Program-made: the position numbers and the translations under genes
Notes under the pieces: model-generated
Database searches by the model: none
The model's input: only the letters and a program-made list of their open reading frames with translations
Told to the model about the DNA's origin: nothing
Part shown: in pieces, positions 8,635-17,601 of the stretch
How positions within the stretch are numbered: position 1 is the stretch's first letter
How the letters are laid out: every line of letters begins with the position of its first letter
Source of the DNA: Pediococcus acidilactici
Lineage (GTDB): Bacteria; Bacillota; Bacilli; Lactobacillales; Lactobacillaceae
Length of the DNA stretch: 64,000 bases
Direction of reading: 5' to 3'
NCBI GenBank assembly: GCA_024970065.1
Contig: CP103908.1
Location: 434,001 to 498,000, forward strand

Positions 8635-9810
8635 ATGCGATTTGAAATAGTGGTCAGTTTGTTTGCAACCATGATCATTTCGGCGATTTTAACACCATTT
8701 GTCCGAAGAATTGCTTTTAAAATTGGGGCGGTTGATAAGCCGAATGCTCGACGGGTTAATAAAGTGCCGATGCCAACGATGGGCGGGTTAGCAATCTTTA
8801 TGGCGTTTAATTTTTCACTTTTCTTCTTGTTAAGAAATCAAATTCCTAACCCGCAATTTTACGGAATCTTCTTCGGCGAATGTATAATTATGTTAACCGG
8901 AATTATTGATGATATTTTTGAATTAAAACCTTCGCAGAAAATGATTGGAATCTTACTCGCGGCTTTGGTAGTGTATTGGTTCGCGGAAGTGCAAATGACG
9001 ACCTTGACCTTACCGTTTATCGGGATCGTTAGCTTAGGATGGCTATCGCTTCCAATTACTTTGCTATGGATTGCGGCGATTACTAACGCAATTAACCTGT
9101 TGGACGGCCTGGACGGTTTGGCTACCGGGGTCACCATCATTGCGCTATTTACGACCGGGTTCACCGGCCTGTTCTTTTTACCATCCACAAATATTTACAT
9201 CGTAATTATGATTTTTACGTTAGTTGCTGCAGAAGTGGGCTTTTTACCTTATAATTTCTTTCCGGCTCGCATTTATTTGGGAGATACCGGGGCACTATTT
9301 ATTGGATTTATGATCGCGGTCTTTTCACTTTCAGGATTAAAAAACGCCACCTTCATTTCGGTATTGATTCCGGTAATGATTTTGGGAGTACCGTTGACCG
9401 ATACGATATACGCGATTTTAAGGCGGTTGTTAAATAAACAGTCGATTGCTCACGCCGACAAACGGCATCTACACCACCGCTTAATGCAAATGGGGCTCAC
9501 CCATCGACAAACTGTATTGGTGATTTATGGCATTTCAATGATTTTTTCCTTCATCGCGTTACTTTATCCACTTTCCACATTGTGGGGCTCGGTACTGCTA
9601 ACGGTGGGAATTTTAGTTGGAATTGAATTATTTGTTGAAGCAATTGGCCTAGTGGGAGAAAATCGGACCCCAATGTTAAGTTGGATCAAACGGCTCGTCC
9701 GAACGACCACTTCTAAAACTGCCAGCAATGAATTTAAAGAAGAAGATACTTTAAAAGACCGGGTGCGTTCGCGTAGTGAACGGCACCACCAAAAAAAGCA
9801 TCACGATTAA
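8635..9810 (+). CDS. tagO: Undecaprenyl-phosphate GlcNAc-1-phosphate transferase TagO
   Basis: A 391-aa polytopic membrane enzyme of the MraY/WecA family. Visible motifs are DD at 92-93, NAINLLDGLDG at 151-161, YLGDTGALF at about 214-222 and the cytosolic HLHHR motif at 278-282. It moves GlcNAc-1-P from UDP-GlcNAc to undecaprenyl phosphate, the first step of wall teichoic acid and related polymer synthesis. The C-terminal ~50 residues are charged and probably cytosolic. ATG 8635 follows AGAGGA closely; a TATAAT box lies at 8597-8602 without a clear -35. The stop codon is inside the loop of the downstream terminator. Confidence 0.92.
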   Translation: MRFEIVVSLFATMIISAILTPFVRRIAFKIGAVDKPNARRVNKVPMPTMGGLAIFMAFNFSLFFLLRNQIPNPQFYGIFFGECIIMLTGIIDDIFELKPSQKMIGILLAALVVYWFAEVQMTTLTLPFIGIVSLGWLSLPITLLWIAAITNAINLLDGLDGLATGVTIIALFTTGFTGLFFLPSTNIYIVIMIFTLVAAEVGFLPYNFFPARIYLGDTGALFIGFMIAVFSLSGLKNATFISVLIPVMILGVPLTDTIYAILRRLLNKQSIAHADKRHLHHRLMQMGLTHRQTVLVIYGISMIFSFIALLYPLSTLWGSVLLTVGILVGIELFVEAIGLVGENRTPMLSWIKRLVRTTTSKTASNEFKEEDTLKDRVRSRSERHHQKKHHD

Positions 9811-9826
9811 GTCGTGATGCTTTTTT
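9798..9826. terminator. Bidirectional terminator between tagO and the YigZ gene
   Basis: GCATCACGA / TCGTGATGC with loop TTAAG, T6 on the plus strand and T7 on the minus strand. The loop contains the tagO stop codon. Confidence 0.93.
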
Positions 9827-9836
9827 AGTTAAGTAA

Positions 9837-10475
9837 CTATTGGGGTTGATACGGGACTTGAACCCGTTGTTGCCCGCCGTCTTTAAAACTAACGTTGCCG
9901 CTAAAGAGTCCGGTTAATTCTTTCTTCAAATTAGTCACTTGATCCTGGTCCACCGCGACGGTAGTAATCACTTGGGTGGTATATTCATGATCTACCTGGG
10001 TAATTTGATGTTGTTCTAAATAGTAAGTTAATTGGTCGTTATTTTGGTAATCAACGGTAATTATTAGCAATTCTTGGTCTACCGACTCCATTAGGGTAGC
10101 GGCTTGTACGGCAAGGGACGTGCTTGAACCATAAGCCCGAATTAACCCGCCGGCGCCTAACTTAATTCCACCGAAGTACCGGGTGACCACCACCAACACG
10201 TTAGTAAGGTGTTCACGTTTTAAAACTTCCAGGATGGGAGCGCCCGCCGTACCAGAAGGTTCACCATCATCGGAAGCGCGTTGAATATCCTGGTGGTCGC
10301 CAAGCACGTAAGCAAAGCAATTATGGGTGGCTTTAGCTTCGGTTTCTCGGATAGCCGCAATTTTAGCTTGGGCATCTTCTTCGGTTTTTACCGGAATGAT
10401 CCGGCTGATGAAGCGCGATTTTTTTATATCTTGTTCGGTAATAACCGCTTCTTTGACGGATAAAATTAATTTCAA
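9837..10475 (-). CDS. YigZ/IMPACT family protein
   Basis: A 212-aa protein of the UPF0029/YigZ family, related to the eukaryotic IMPACT translation regulator. Characteristic residues are KKSRFI near 18-23, THNCFAYVLG, ASDDGEPSGTAGAPIL and VTRYFGGIKLGAGGLIRAY, the family's conserved core; the ~75-residue C-terminal part is the DUF1949-type domain. Its molecular role is not settled. The start is TTG at 10475 with AAGGAG eight bases upstream. It is transcribed convergently with tagO and divergently from comFA, with only 32 bp between the two starts. Confidence 0.9.
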   Translation of the reverse strand: MKLILSVKEAVITEQDIKKSRFISRIIPVKTEEDAQAKIAAIRETEAKATHNCFAYVLGDHQDIQRASDDGEPSGTAGAPILEVLKREHLTNVLVVVTRYFGGIKLGAGGLIRAYGSSTSLAVQAATLMESVDQELLIITVDYQNNDQLTYYLEQHQITQVDHEYTTQVITTVAVDQDQVTNLKKELTGLFSGNVSFKDGGQQRVQVPYQPQ

Positions 10476-10507
10476 GAAAAGGTCTCCTTTTTAAGTATCT
10501 TTATAGT

Positions 10508-11824
10508 ATGGAAGCAAATCTTAAAGAAAAGTATTATGGCCGGCTAGTACCGGTTAACCGGGCGGAGGCTACCGATCCGACGTTGAATTATTTTCCCGCG
10601 GTTATCGTGCAAAAGCAACGCATCCAGTGTCAACGCTGCGGGGCTACCACTTCGTTAAAGGAGGGCAGCTTACCTAATCAACAGTATTATTGTCGACATT
10701 GTCTAAACCTCGGCCGGATGTCTACATTAGTGCAATTAGGGACTTTACCCGAACCGAACCATTTTCCTGCGGGGCGGTCGTATTTGAAGTGGAAAGGTCA
10801 GTTAACCAAAGCGCAACAACGCTGTGCCAATGAAATTATTGCGTCGATCACCCAAAAAAATGACCGCTTATTATGGGCGGTAACGGGGGCCGGAAAAACT
10901 GAGATGCTTTTTCCGGGAATTGATTTTGCCTTAAAAAAGGCACTTCGGGTCGCAATTGCATCACCGCGTATTGACGTGGTTCTGGAGCTCTACCCACGAA
11001 TCCAAGCGGCCTTCCCGGAAGTTGCCATTGCGTTGTTGCACGGTCGCACCACGGCTCCGTATACGTATACGCAGCTAGTCTTATGTACCGCGCACCAGCT
11101 ACTTCGATTTTACCACGCCTTTGATGTTTTAATCATTGATGAGGTGGATTCGTTTCCTTTTGCGATGAATCCGGAGCTACATTATGCGGCTCGCCACGCA
11201 CGCAAGCAAGCGGGCACCACCGTCTACTTAACGGCCACGCCAGACGGGCAATTGTTAAAGGATAGTCGTGCACACCGGCTGCCCACGAGTTATTTGACTC
11301 GCCGGTTTCACGGACACCCGCTTCCTAAAATTAAGGTGGATAGTGGACGAGACTGGTTAAAATTAATGCATCAACAACGACTCCCGCAACGATTACGGCA
11401 GTTTTTAGCTGCTCAAGTTAGCGCCCAGCACCAGTTTTTGCTGTTTGTTCCGCGAATTGAACAGTTACCCTTGGTTTTGAAAGCCGTGCAAAAGCAATTT
11501 CCAGACCTTAAACTAGCAACGGTGTACGCGGAAGATCCCGAACGCCTTGAAAAGGTTTCGGCAATGCGAGAAGGGCGGTTGACCGGCTTAATTACGACGA
11601 CAATTCTAGAGCGGGGGGTTACCTTTCCAGGAATCGACGTAGCGGTTTTGGGAGCTGACGACGAGGTCTTTTCAATGGCAGCCCTTGTGCAAATCGCCGG
11701 TCGGGTAGGACGGAGTCCCCAACGGCCAACGGGGACCGTTTTGTTTATCTGTCAAATGCTCACTCGTCGAATTAAAAGGGCTCAGCGGCAAATTAAATTT
11801 ATGAACCGGCAGGCTTTTAAGTAA
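10508..11824 (+). CDS. comFA: ComFA, competence DNA-uptake helicase
   Basis: A 438-aa superfamily 2 DEAD/DEAH-type helicase. An N-terminal zinc-binding region has two Cys pairs (CQRC, CRHC), then Walker A TGAGKTE near residue 130, the DEVD box and the C-terminal helicase motif QIAGRVGRS. ComFA powers transfer of single-stranded DNA into the cytosol during transformation, together with ComFC, which follows with an overlapping stop/start. ATG 10508 has no Shine-Dalgarno and is directly preceded by TATAGT (10502-10507), so initiation may be leaderless or use a downstream codon. With comFC it suggests at least a partial competence system, probably under an alternative sigma factor (inference). 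Confidence 0.93.
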   Translation: MEANLKEKYYGRLVPVNRAEATDPTLNYFPAVIVQKQRIQCQRCGATTSLKEGSLPNQQYYCRHCLNLGRMSTLVQLGTLPEPNHFPAGRSYLKWKGQLTKAQQRCANEIIASITQKNDRLLWAVTGAGKTEMLFPGIDFALKKALRVAIASPRIDVVLELYPRIQAAFPEVAIALLHGRTTAPYTYTQLVLCTAHQLLRFYHAFDVLIIDEVDSFPFAMNPELHYAARHARKQAGTTVYLTATPDGQLLKDSRAHRLPTSYLTRRFHGHPLPKIKVDSGRDWLKLMHQQRLPQRLRQFLAAQVSAQHQFLLFVPRIEQLPLVLKAVQKQFPDLKLATVYAEDPERLEKVSAMREGRLTGLITTTILERGVTFPGIDVAVLGADDEVFSMAALVQIAGRVGRSPQRPTGTVLFICQMLTRRIKRAQRQIKFMNRQAFK

Positions 11825-12498
11825 TGCAACAGTGTTTATTATGTAACCGGCGGCTTAACTCGCGGGTCAATTTGTCCTTTATCCTTAGCTTTCGACGAGC
11901 TAAGCCACGGGTGCTCTGTCAGGACTGTCAAGAACAGTTGGTAGATTTGCGGGGACGGAAGGTGTGCGTAAGTTGTGGCCGACTGGCTAATCAGTTACAG
12001 TGTGCCGATTGTCAAAAATGGGCTGATCAATTTACTAATCACGCTCTTTTTCAGTACAATGCGATAATGAAGGAATATTTTCAACGTTATAAATTCCAAG
12101 GAGACTATTGGTTACGGCGCGCGTTTTGCAACGAATTTGTCAATTTTATTCAAAGTTTAGTTAAAGAAGACGAACATTTAGTACCAATTCCCGTTGATCA
12201 AGGTACAATGAGGGTGCGGGGATTTAACCAGGTGATTGGTCTAATTGAAGGCTTGAAATTTGAGCCGGTTTTAACCAGTCATCGCTCTGAAAAAGCCCGC
12301 CATCAATTCCAGCGCAACCGGCAGGAACGACTTCAACGGGAAAATCCTTTTCGGGTCGTTGAGCCGCAAAAAATTGCGGGAACTAAATGGGTAATTATTG
12401 ATGATATTTACACTACCGGTGTGACCGTCCGCCAGGCGGGAGCAGTGCTTAGCAGCCATGGGGCCCGCCACGTCCGCTCGATTACGCTTTGCCGATAG
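11824..12498 (+). CDS. comFC: ComFC, competence phosphoribosyltransferase-like protein
   Basis: A 224-aa protein with N-terminal zinc-binding Cys pairs (CLLC, CQDC, CVSC, CADC) and a C-terminal phosphoribosyltransferase fold with the PRPP loop WVIIDDIYTTGVT. It is the usual partner of ComFA in DNA uptake; some relatives are annotated as amidophosphoribosyltransferases, but catalysis in competence is uncertain. The start overlaps the comFA stop by one base (TAATG), implying translational coupling. Length is normal for the family. Confidence 0.92.
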   Translation: MQQCLLCNRRLNSRVNLSFILSFRRAKPRVLCQDCQEQLVDLRGRKVCVSCGRLANQLQCADCQKWADQFTNHALFQYNAIMKEYFQRYKFQGDYWLRRAFCNEFVNFIQSLVKEDEHLVPIPVDQGTMRVRGFNQVIGLIEGLKFEPVLTSHRSEKARHQFQRNRQERLQRENPFRVVEPQKIAGTKWVIIDDIYTTGVTVRQAGAVLSSHGARHVRSITLCR

Positions 12499-12514
12499 AT
12501 TTTGAGTGTATCAA

Positions 12515-12543
12515 TTGTTTATTATAGCGTTTTCATTTATAAT
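12515..12543 (+). promoter_or_regulatory. hpf promoter
   Basis: TTGTTT (12515-12520), 17 bases, TATAAT (12538-12543). The ~75-base leader contains an 8-bp inverted repeat, CAGAAATA / TATTTCTG (12553-12560 and 12577-12584), which may shape the mRNA 5' end. Confidence 0.8.
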
Positions 12544-12626
12544 ATAAGTGTACAGAAATACATGAAGTAAAACTTATATTTCTGCACGTGGACGCACTTT
12601 GTTCACAGTTGAAAGGAGAGAGTCTT

Positions 12627-13181
12627 ATGCTTGATTTTAATGTACGTGGTGAAAATATTGAAGTAACAGAATCAATTCGAGATTACGTTGAAAAGAGAAT
12701 TGGTAAAATCGAAAAGTACTTTGATCAAGGTGCTAATCCAAAAGCACACGTAAATTTGAAGGTATACCAAGATCGGACAGCTAAAGTAGAAGTTACCATT
12801 CCATTACCATACTTGGTATTACGAGCAGAAGAGACATCGCCTGATTTGTACGCTAGCGTAGATTTAGTGACGGACAAATTGGAACGACAAATTCGTAAAT
12901 ACAAAACTAAAATTAATCGCAAGTCACGGGAAACGGGTTATAAGGGTGTTGAAATCCCTCAAGAAGACACTCGCGAAGACGAAGAAGAGACCAATGAATT
13001 TGACATTGTGCGGACTAAGCAAGTATCCTTGAAACCAATGGGAGCTGAAGAAGCAATCTTGCAGATGGACATGTTAGGTCATAACTTCTTTATTTACGAA
13101 GACGCTGATACAGGATCGGTTGACATTGTTTATCGGCGTCACGACGGTCGCTATGGTTTAATTGAATCCGCTAACGAATAA
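12627..13181 (+). CDS. hpf: Ribosome hibernation factor HPF, long form
   Basis: A 184-aa long-form hibernation factor: an N-terminal RaiA/YfiA-like domain of about 100 residues (start MLDFNVRGENIEVTESIRDY) and a C-terminal dimerisation domain of about 55 residues (KQVSLKPMGAEEAILQMDML..HNFFIYED) joined by an acidic linker. It occupies the 30S decoding site and pairs ribosomes into inactive 100S dimers in stationary phase. ATG 12627 is chosen because GAAAGGAGAG lies just upstream; the frame extends further 5' without a ribosome site. It has its own promoter and a strong terminator, upstream of secA, an order common in Firmicutes. Confidence 0.96.
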   Translation: MLDFNVRGENIEVTESIRDYVEKRIGKIEKYFDQGANPKAHVNLKVYQDRTAKVEVTIPLPYLVLRAEETSPDLYASVDLVTDKLERQIRKYKTKINRKSRETGYKGVEIPQEDTREDEEETNEFDIVRTKQVSLKPMGAEEAILQMDMLGHNFFIYEDADTGSVDIVYRRHDGRYGLIESANE

Positions 13182-13206
13182 TTGTAAATGTTAAAAAATA
13201 AGGATT

Positions 13207-13243
13207 GCTTAATAGACCACACAAGGTTTGTTAAGCTTTTTTT
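13207..13243 (+). terminator. hpf terminator
   Basis: GCTTAATAGACC pairs with GGTTTGTTAAGC (12 pairs including G.T) around a 6-base loop, followed by T7. Confidence 0.9.
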
Positions 13244-13271
13244 GATGAACTTTGATAATATAGAAAAAAAT

Positions 13272-13293
13272 GATAAACTTAGACAAGTTTATC
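13272..13293. promoter_or_regulatory. Perfect palindrome upstream of secA
   Basis: GATAAACTT-agac-AAGTTTATC is a perfect 9-bp inverted repeat with a 4-base centre. An AT-rich stretch with TAATAT/TATAGA (about 13255-13266) lies just upstream, so this could be an operator at the start site or a 5'UTR hairpin. No T run follows, so it is not a terminator. I do not recognise the cognate regulator. Confidence 0.55.
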
Positions 13294-13330
13294 GTGGATA
13301 CGATTTAAAAGAGTACGGAAGGAATTATAC

Positions 13331-15691
13331 ATGGCAAACATTTTAAAAAAATGGGTTGAAAGTGATGCCCGTGAAATCAAACGGCTGGGAAAGAAAGCCG
13401 ACAAAATTGATGCCCTTAAGGACCAAATGGCACAATTAAGTGACGAAGAATTAAAGGCAAAAACGCCAGAATTTAAGGAACGTTTAAAAAACGGGGAAAC
13501 CCTTGATGATATTTTAATTGAAGCCTTCGCGGTCGCACGGGAAGCCGCAAAACGTGTGTTAGGGCTCTTTCCTTTCCGGGTTCAGTTGATTGGTGGAATG
13601 GTTCTTCACGGTGGGAACATTGCCGAAATGAAGACTGGTGAAGGAAAGACTTTGACCGCTACGTTGCCAGTTTACCTAAATGCCCTAGGTGGCGAAGGGG
13701 TTCACGTAGTTACTGTTAACGAATACTTGGCGGAACGGGACTCCACTGAAATGGGTGAATTGTACAAGTGGCTTGGTTTGACAGTCGGAGTGAATACTGC
13801 CGATATGTCTCCTGACGAAAAGCGGGCAGCCTACAATTGCGACATTACCTACTCCACTAATAGTGAAATCGGGTTCGACTACCTACGGGATAACATGGTT
13901 GTATATAAGGAAGATATGGTACAACGACCATTAAACTTCGCGTTAATTGATGAGGTCGACTCGGTATTGATTGATGAGGCGCGGACTCCGTTGATTATTT
14001 CTGGACAGACCGAACCCTCAGTTAACCTTTACCAACGTGCAGACCGGTTTGTAAAGACGCTTACTGACGGCGACTACACGATTGATTGGGAATCTAAGTC
14101 AATTTCATTAACCGAAAACGGAATTCGGCGCGGGGAAAAGTACTTCAACACGGATAACTTATATGACGTGGAAAACAGTGCTTTAAATCACCATATTGAC
14201 CAAGCACTCCGGGCCAACTACATTATGACCAAAGATAAGGACTACGTAGTTTCCGACGGGGAAGTGTTGATCGTTGATTCATTTACCGGACGGGTAATGG
14301 AGGGCCGGCGTTTTTCTGACGGCCTTCACCAAGCAATTGAAGCTAAGGAACACGTTGAAATTCAAGATGGTTCTAAGACCATGGCTAACATTACCTACCA
14401 AAACTTGTTTCGGATGTACAAGAAGTTGTCCGGGATGACTGGTACGGCGCAAACCGAAGCGGAAGAATTCCGCGAAATCTATAACATGGAAGTAGTTAGT
14501 GTGCCAACTAACCGGCCAGTGGTTCGGGATGACCGTCCTGACTTACTTTACCCAACTTTGGAAAGCAAGTTTAAAGCCGTAGTTAAGGAAATTAAAAAAT
14601 TGCACACTAAGGGACAACCAGTGTTGGTTGGTACCGTAGCGGTTGAAACTTCCGAATATCTATCGCGGTTGCTAGACCGTGAACGGATTCCTCACGTAGT
14701 TTTGAACGCGAAAAACCATGCTCGGGAAGCTGAAATTGTTGCCAATGCGGGTCAAAAAGGTGCCGTAACCATCGCGACTAACATGGCTGGTCGGGGAACC
14801 GATATTAAATTAGGACCTGGCGTAGTTGAACTAGGCGGGTTAGCCGTAATTGGTACCGAACGTCACGAATCTCGCCGGATTGACAATCAGTTGCGGGGAC
14901 GTTCTGGACGTCAAGGGGACGTCGGGATGTCACAATTCTACCTTTCCCTAGAAGACGACTTGATGATTCGGTTTGGTTCTGAACGAATCAAAGATTTACT
15001 TTCCCGGATGAAGGTTGCGGACGAAGATGCGGTTATCCAAAGTCGGCTAATTAGTCGGCAAGTGGAATCAGCCCAAAAACGGGTTGAAGGTAACAACTAC
15101 GATGCCCGGAAGAACGTTTTACAATATGATGACGTAATGCGGGCACAACGGGAAGTTATCTACGCGGAACGGCAACAAGTGATTATGGAAGAACATAGTC
15201 TAAAAGATGTGTTAATGCCAATGGTTTACCGGACGATTGACCGGGTAGTGGACGCACATACGGCCAAGACGAAGAAGAGCTATGACCTAGACACGATTGT
15301 GGAATTTGCTCGGACCACCTTAGTAAACGAAAATGACATTAAGCGTGAGGATTTGGAAGGCAAATCGGCTAACGAAATCAAGGATTACTTGAAGCAGTTG
15401 GCGGACCAAATGTACAAACAAAAGGAAGACGCGTTGTACGCTCCTGAACAAATTCTTGAATTTGAAAAGGTAGTTATTTTACGAGTGGTTGACCAACACT
15501 GGACCGACCACATTGATGCGATGGATCAATTGCGTCAATCAGTTGGGCTACGGGGTTACGGCCAATTAAACCCACTAGTTGAATACCAACAAGAAGGTTA
15601 CCGGATGTTCAACGAAATGGTTACGGATATTGAATACGAAACTACCCGACTATTCATGAAGTCAGAAATTCGACAAAACCTTGAACGATAG
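13331..15691 (+). CDS. secA: Preprotein translocase ATPase SecA
   Basis: A 786-aa SecA with Walker A MKTGEGKT near residue 100, [19 protein letters not shown] (Walker B and DEAD-like region), the [14 protein letters not shown] helicase motif and [10 protein letters not shown]. It couples ATP hydrolysis to export of unfolded proteins through SecYEG; secG lies further down in this window. It ends shortly after the helical wing/scaffold region and lacks the Cys-rich zinc tail of E. coli SecA, as in other lactobacilli. GGAAGG lies nine bases before ATG 13331. A terminator separates it from prfB. Confidence 0.98.
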   Translation: MANILKKWVESDAREIKRLGKKADKIDALKDQMAQLSDEELKAKTPEFKERLKNGETLDDILIEAFAVAREAAKRVLGLFPFRVQLIGGMVLHGGNIAEMKTGEGKTLTATLPVYLNALGGEGVHVVTVNEYLAERDSTEMGELYKWLGLTVGVNTADMSPDEKRAAYNCDITYSTNSEIGFDYLRDNMVVYKEDMVQRPLNFALIDEVDSVLIDEARTPLIISGQTEPSVNLYQRADRFVKTLTDGDYTIDWESKSISLTENGIRRGEKYFNTDNLYDVENSALNHHIDQALRANYIMTKDKDYVVSDGEVLIVDSFTGRVMEGRRFSDGLHQAIEAKEHVEIQDGSKTMANITYQNLFRMYKKLSGMTGTAQTEAEEFREIYNMEVVSVPTNRPVVRDDRPDLLYPTLESKFKAVVKEIKKLHTKGQPVLVGTVAVETSEYLSRLLDRERIPHVVLNAKNHAREAEIVANAGQKGAVTIATNMAGRGTDIKLGPGVVELGGLAVIGTERHESRRIDNQLRGRSGRQGDVGMSQFYLSLEDDLMIRFGSERIKDLLSRMKVADEDAVIQSRLISRQVESAQKRVEGNNYDARKNVLQYDDVMRAQREVIYAERQQVIMEEHSLKDVLMPMVYRTIDRVVDAHTAKTKKSYDLDTIVEFARTTLVNENDIKREDLEGKSANEIKDYLKQLADQMYKQKEDALYAPEQILEFEKVVILRVVDQHWTDHIDAMDQLRQSVGLRGYGQLNPLVEYQQEGYRMFNEMVTDIEYETTRLFMKSEIRQNLER

Positions 15692-15706
15692 TAGCTTTAT
15701 AATATA

Positions 15707-15741
15707 AACTGGGGAGGCGGCAAAGCTGACCCAGTTTTTTT
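15707..15741 (+). terminator. secA terminator
   Basis: AACTGGG / CCCAGTT around a 16-base loop, then T5 or more. Confidence 0.85.
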
Positions 15742-15768
15742 AGTTAAACGAAAAAAGGAGTAGATGAA

Positions 15769-16885
15769 ATGGAGCTAACGGACGCAAAACATCAAATTGA
15801 AGATATGCAAAAAGAGGTCGCAGACTTCGGGAGGTCTCTTTGACTTAGATGCGTTGAACGAAAGCATCAGTGTTAACGAGGCTAAGATGGCAGAACCTGA
15901 TTTCTGGAATGATCAGGAAAAAGCCCAAAAAATAATTAACGAAACCAATGTATTAAAAGCGAAGTATGATAATTTTAAAAATTTAACTGACCATGTGGAA
16001 AACTTAGAGGTAACTCTGGAACTGTTAGAAATGGAAGCAGACGCCGACGTGCAGGCAGAATTTGAAGATGAGCTTACGCAAACGGCTAAACTATTACGCG
16101 ATTACCGACTAGGATTATTGTTAAACGGAAAGTATGACGCCAATAACGCTATTTTGGAAATCCATCCGGGAGCGGGCGGAACCGAATCTCAGGATTGGGG
16201 GTCCATGTTACTACGGATGTACACCCGTTGGGCAGAACAACACCAGTTTAAGGTACAAATTGAAGATTACCAAGCCGGCGAAGTTGCCGGAATTAGTAGT
16301 GTTACAATTCGGGTGATGGGTCATAATGCCTACGGATACCTTCGCTCGGAAAAAGGGGTGCACCGTCTCGTACGGCTATCACCATTTGATTCAGCTGGCC
16401 GACGGCACACCTCGTTTGCTTCGGTAGACGTAATGCCCGAATTGGACGACTCGGTAGAAGTTAACATTAACCCGGATGACTTACGGGTGGACGTTTACCG
16501 CTCTAGTGGGGCTGGTGGACAGCACATTAATAAAACTTCTTCAGCCGTTCGGATTACCCATTTGCCAACCGGAATCGTGGTCGCTAGCCAAGCAGAACGC
16601 TCCCAATTGCAAAACCGGGTTACCGCAATGAACATGTTGAAGGCTAAGCTGTTCGAATTAGAAGAACAGAAGAAAGCTGAAGAAAAGGCTAAGTTAGAGG
16701 GCACCCAGCTAGAAATCGGCTGGGGCTCTCAAATCCGTTCTTACGTTTTCCATCCGTATTCGATGGTCAAGGATCACCGAACTAACCTAGAAACCGCGAA
16801 CGTTCAGGGCGTGATGGACGGTGATTTAGATGACTTTATTAACGCGTATTTACAATGGAAGTTGCAGAAACGTAATCCTAAATAG
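15769..16885 (+). CDS. prfB: Peptide chain release factor 2 with programmed +1 frameshift
   Basis: RF2 is encoded in two frames. ATG 15769 (AAGGAG eight bases upstream) opens 24 codons ending CTT-TGA (15838-15843); reading resumes at GAC 15842 in the +1 frame and runs to 16885, giving about 371 aa. An internal Shine-Dalgarno GGGAGG (15829-15834) stands three bases before CTTTGAC, the conserved layout of the prfB autoregulatory site, where low RF2 favours shifting at the UGA. The peptidyl-tRNA hydrolysis motif [10 protein letters not shown] is present; RF2 releases peptides at UGA and UAA. The +1-frame portion starts being open at 15797, upstream of the true junction. Confidence 0.97.
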
Positions 16886-16896
16886 GAGATTTTTTC

Positions 16897-17601
16897 ATGG
16901 CAATGACAATTTTAGTGGTCGATGATGAACCGGCAATCGTTACGCTCTTAACGTATAATTTAAAGCAGGCTAATTACCAAGTGATCAGTGTAGATAACGG
17001 AGTTGATGCCGTTAAAGAAGTGCAACACGGGAAGGTTGACTTTGTAATCATGGATTTGATGTTGCCCCAACTGGACGGGGTCGAAGCCACCAAACAAATT
17101 CGTAAGTTCAATGAACAAATCCCCATAATTATGTTGACGGCTAAATCTAGCGAAGTGGACAAAATTTTAGGGTTAGAGTTAGGAGCGGACGACTACTTAA
17201 CCAAGCCGTTTAGCCCACAAGAATTGATTTCGCGGATTAAAGCTATTTTGCGGCGCACTAACCGGGCGGTTGATTTAAAGGAAATCGCCCCTGAATTACC
17301 CGCGACGGGGATTACGATTGACTTTAAGCGACTAACGGTACAAAAAAATGGGCAGCCGGTGGCTTTAACGCCTAATGAATTTCGATTACTGAAATTTTTG
17401 TTTCAAAATAGTAACCAAGTTTTATCACGGGATCAAATCCTTGAACAAGTTTGGGGATATGAGTATGGCGGACAAACGCGCATTGTGGATATGCACATTA
17501 GCCATTTACGCGATAAGCTAGAAGACGATCCAAAACATCCACGGCTGATTAAAACTATTAGGGGGTTCGGTTATGAGTTCTTCACAAAAGAAGGGCATTA
17601 G
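16897..17601 (+). CDS. phoP: PhoP-type response regulator
   Basis: A 234-aa OmpR-family regulator: receiver domain (Asp 9-10, phospho-acceptor Asp53 in MDLMLP, Lys in TKPF) and a C-terminal winged helix (LTPNEFRLLKFLF.. TIRGFGYEF). A sensor kinase overlaps its 3' end and the pst-phoU operon follows behind a Pho box array, so the phosphate-responsive regulator is the best assignment. WalR is similar but normally travels with walK-yycHI, absent here. AGGAG is part of the prfB stop region, so translation may be coupled. Confidence 0.9.
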   Translation: MAMTILVVDDEPAIVTLLTYNLKQANYQVISVDNGVDAVKEVQHGKVDFVIMDLMLPQLDGVEATKQIRKFNEQIPIIMLTAKSSEVDKILGLELGADDYLTKPFSPQELISRIKAILRRTNRAVDLKEIAPELPATGITIDFKRLTVQKNGQPVALTPNEFRLLKFLFQNSNQVLSRDQILEQVWGYEYGGQTRIVDMHISHLRDKLEDDPKHPRLIKTIRGFGYEFFTKEGH

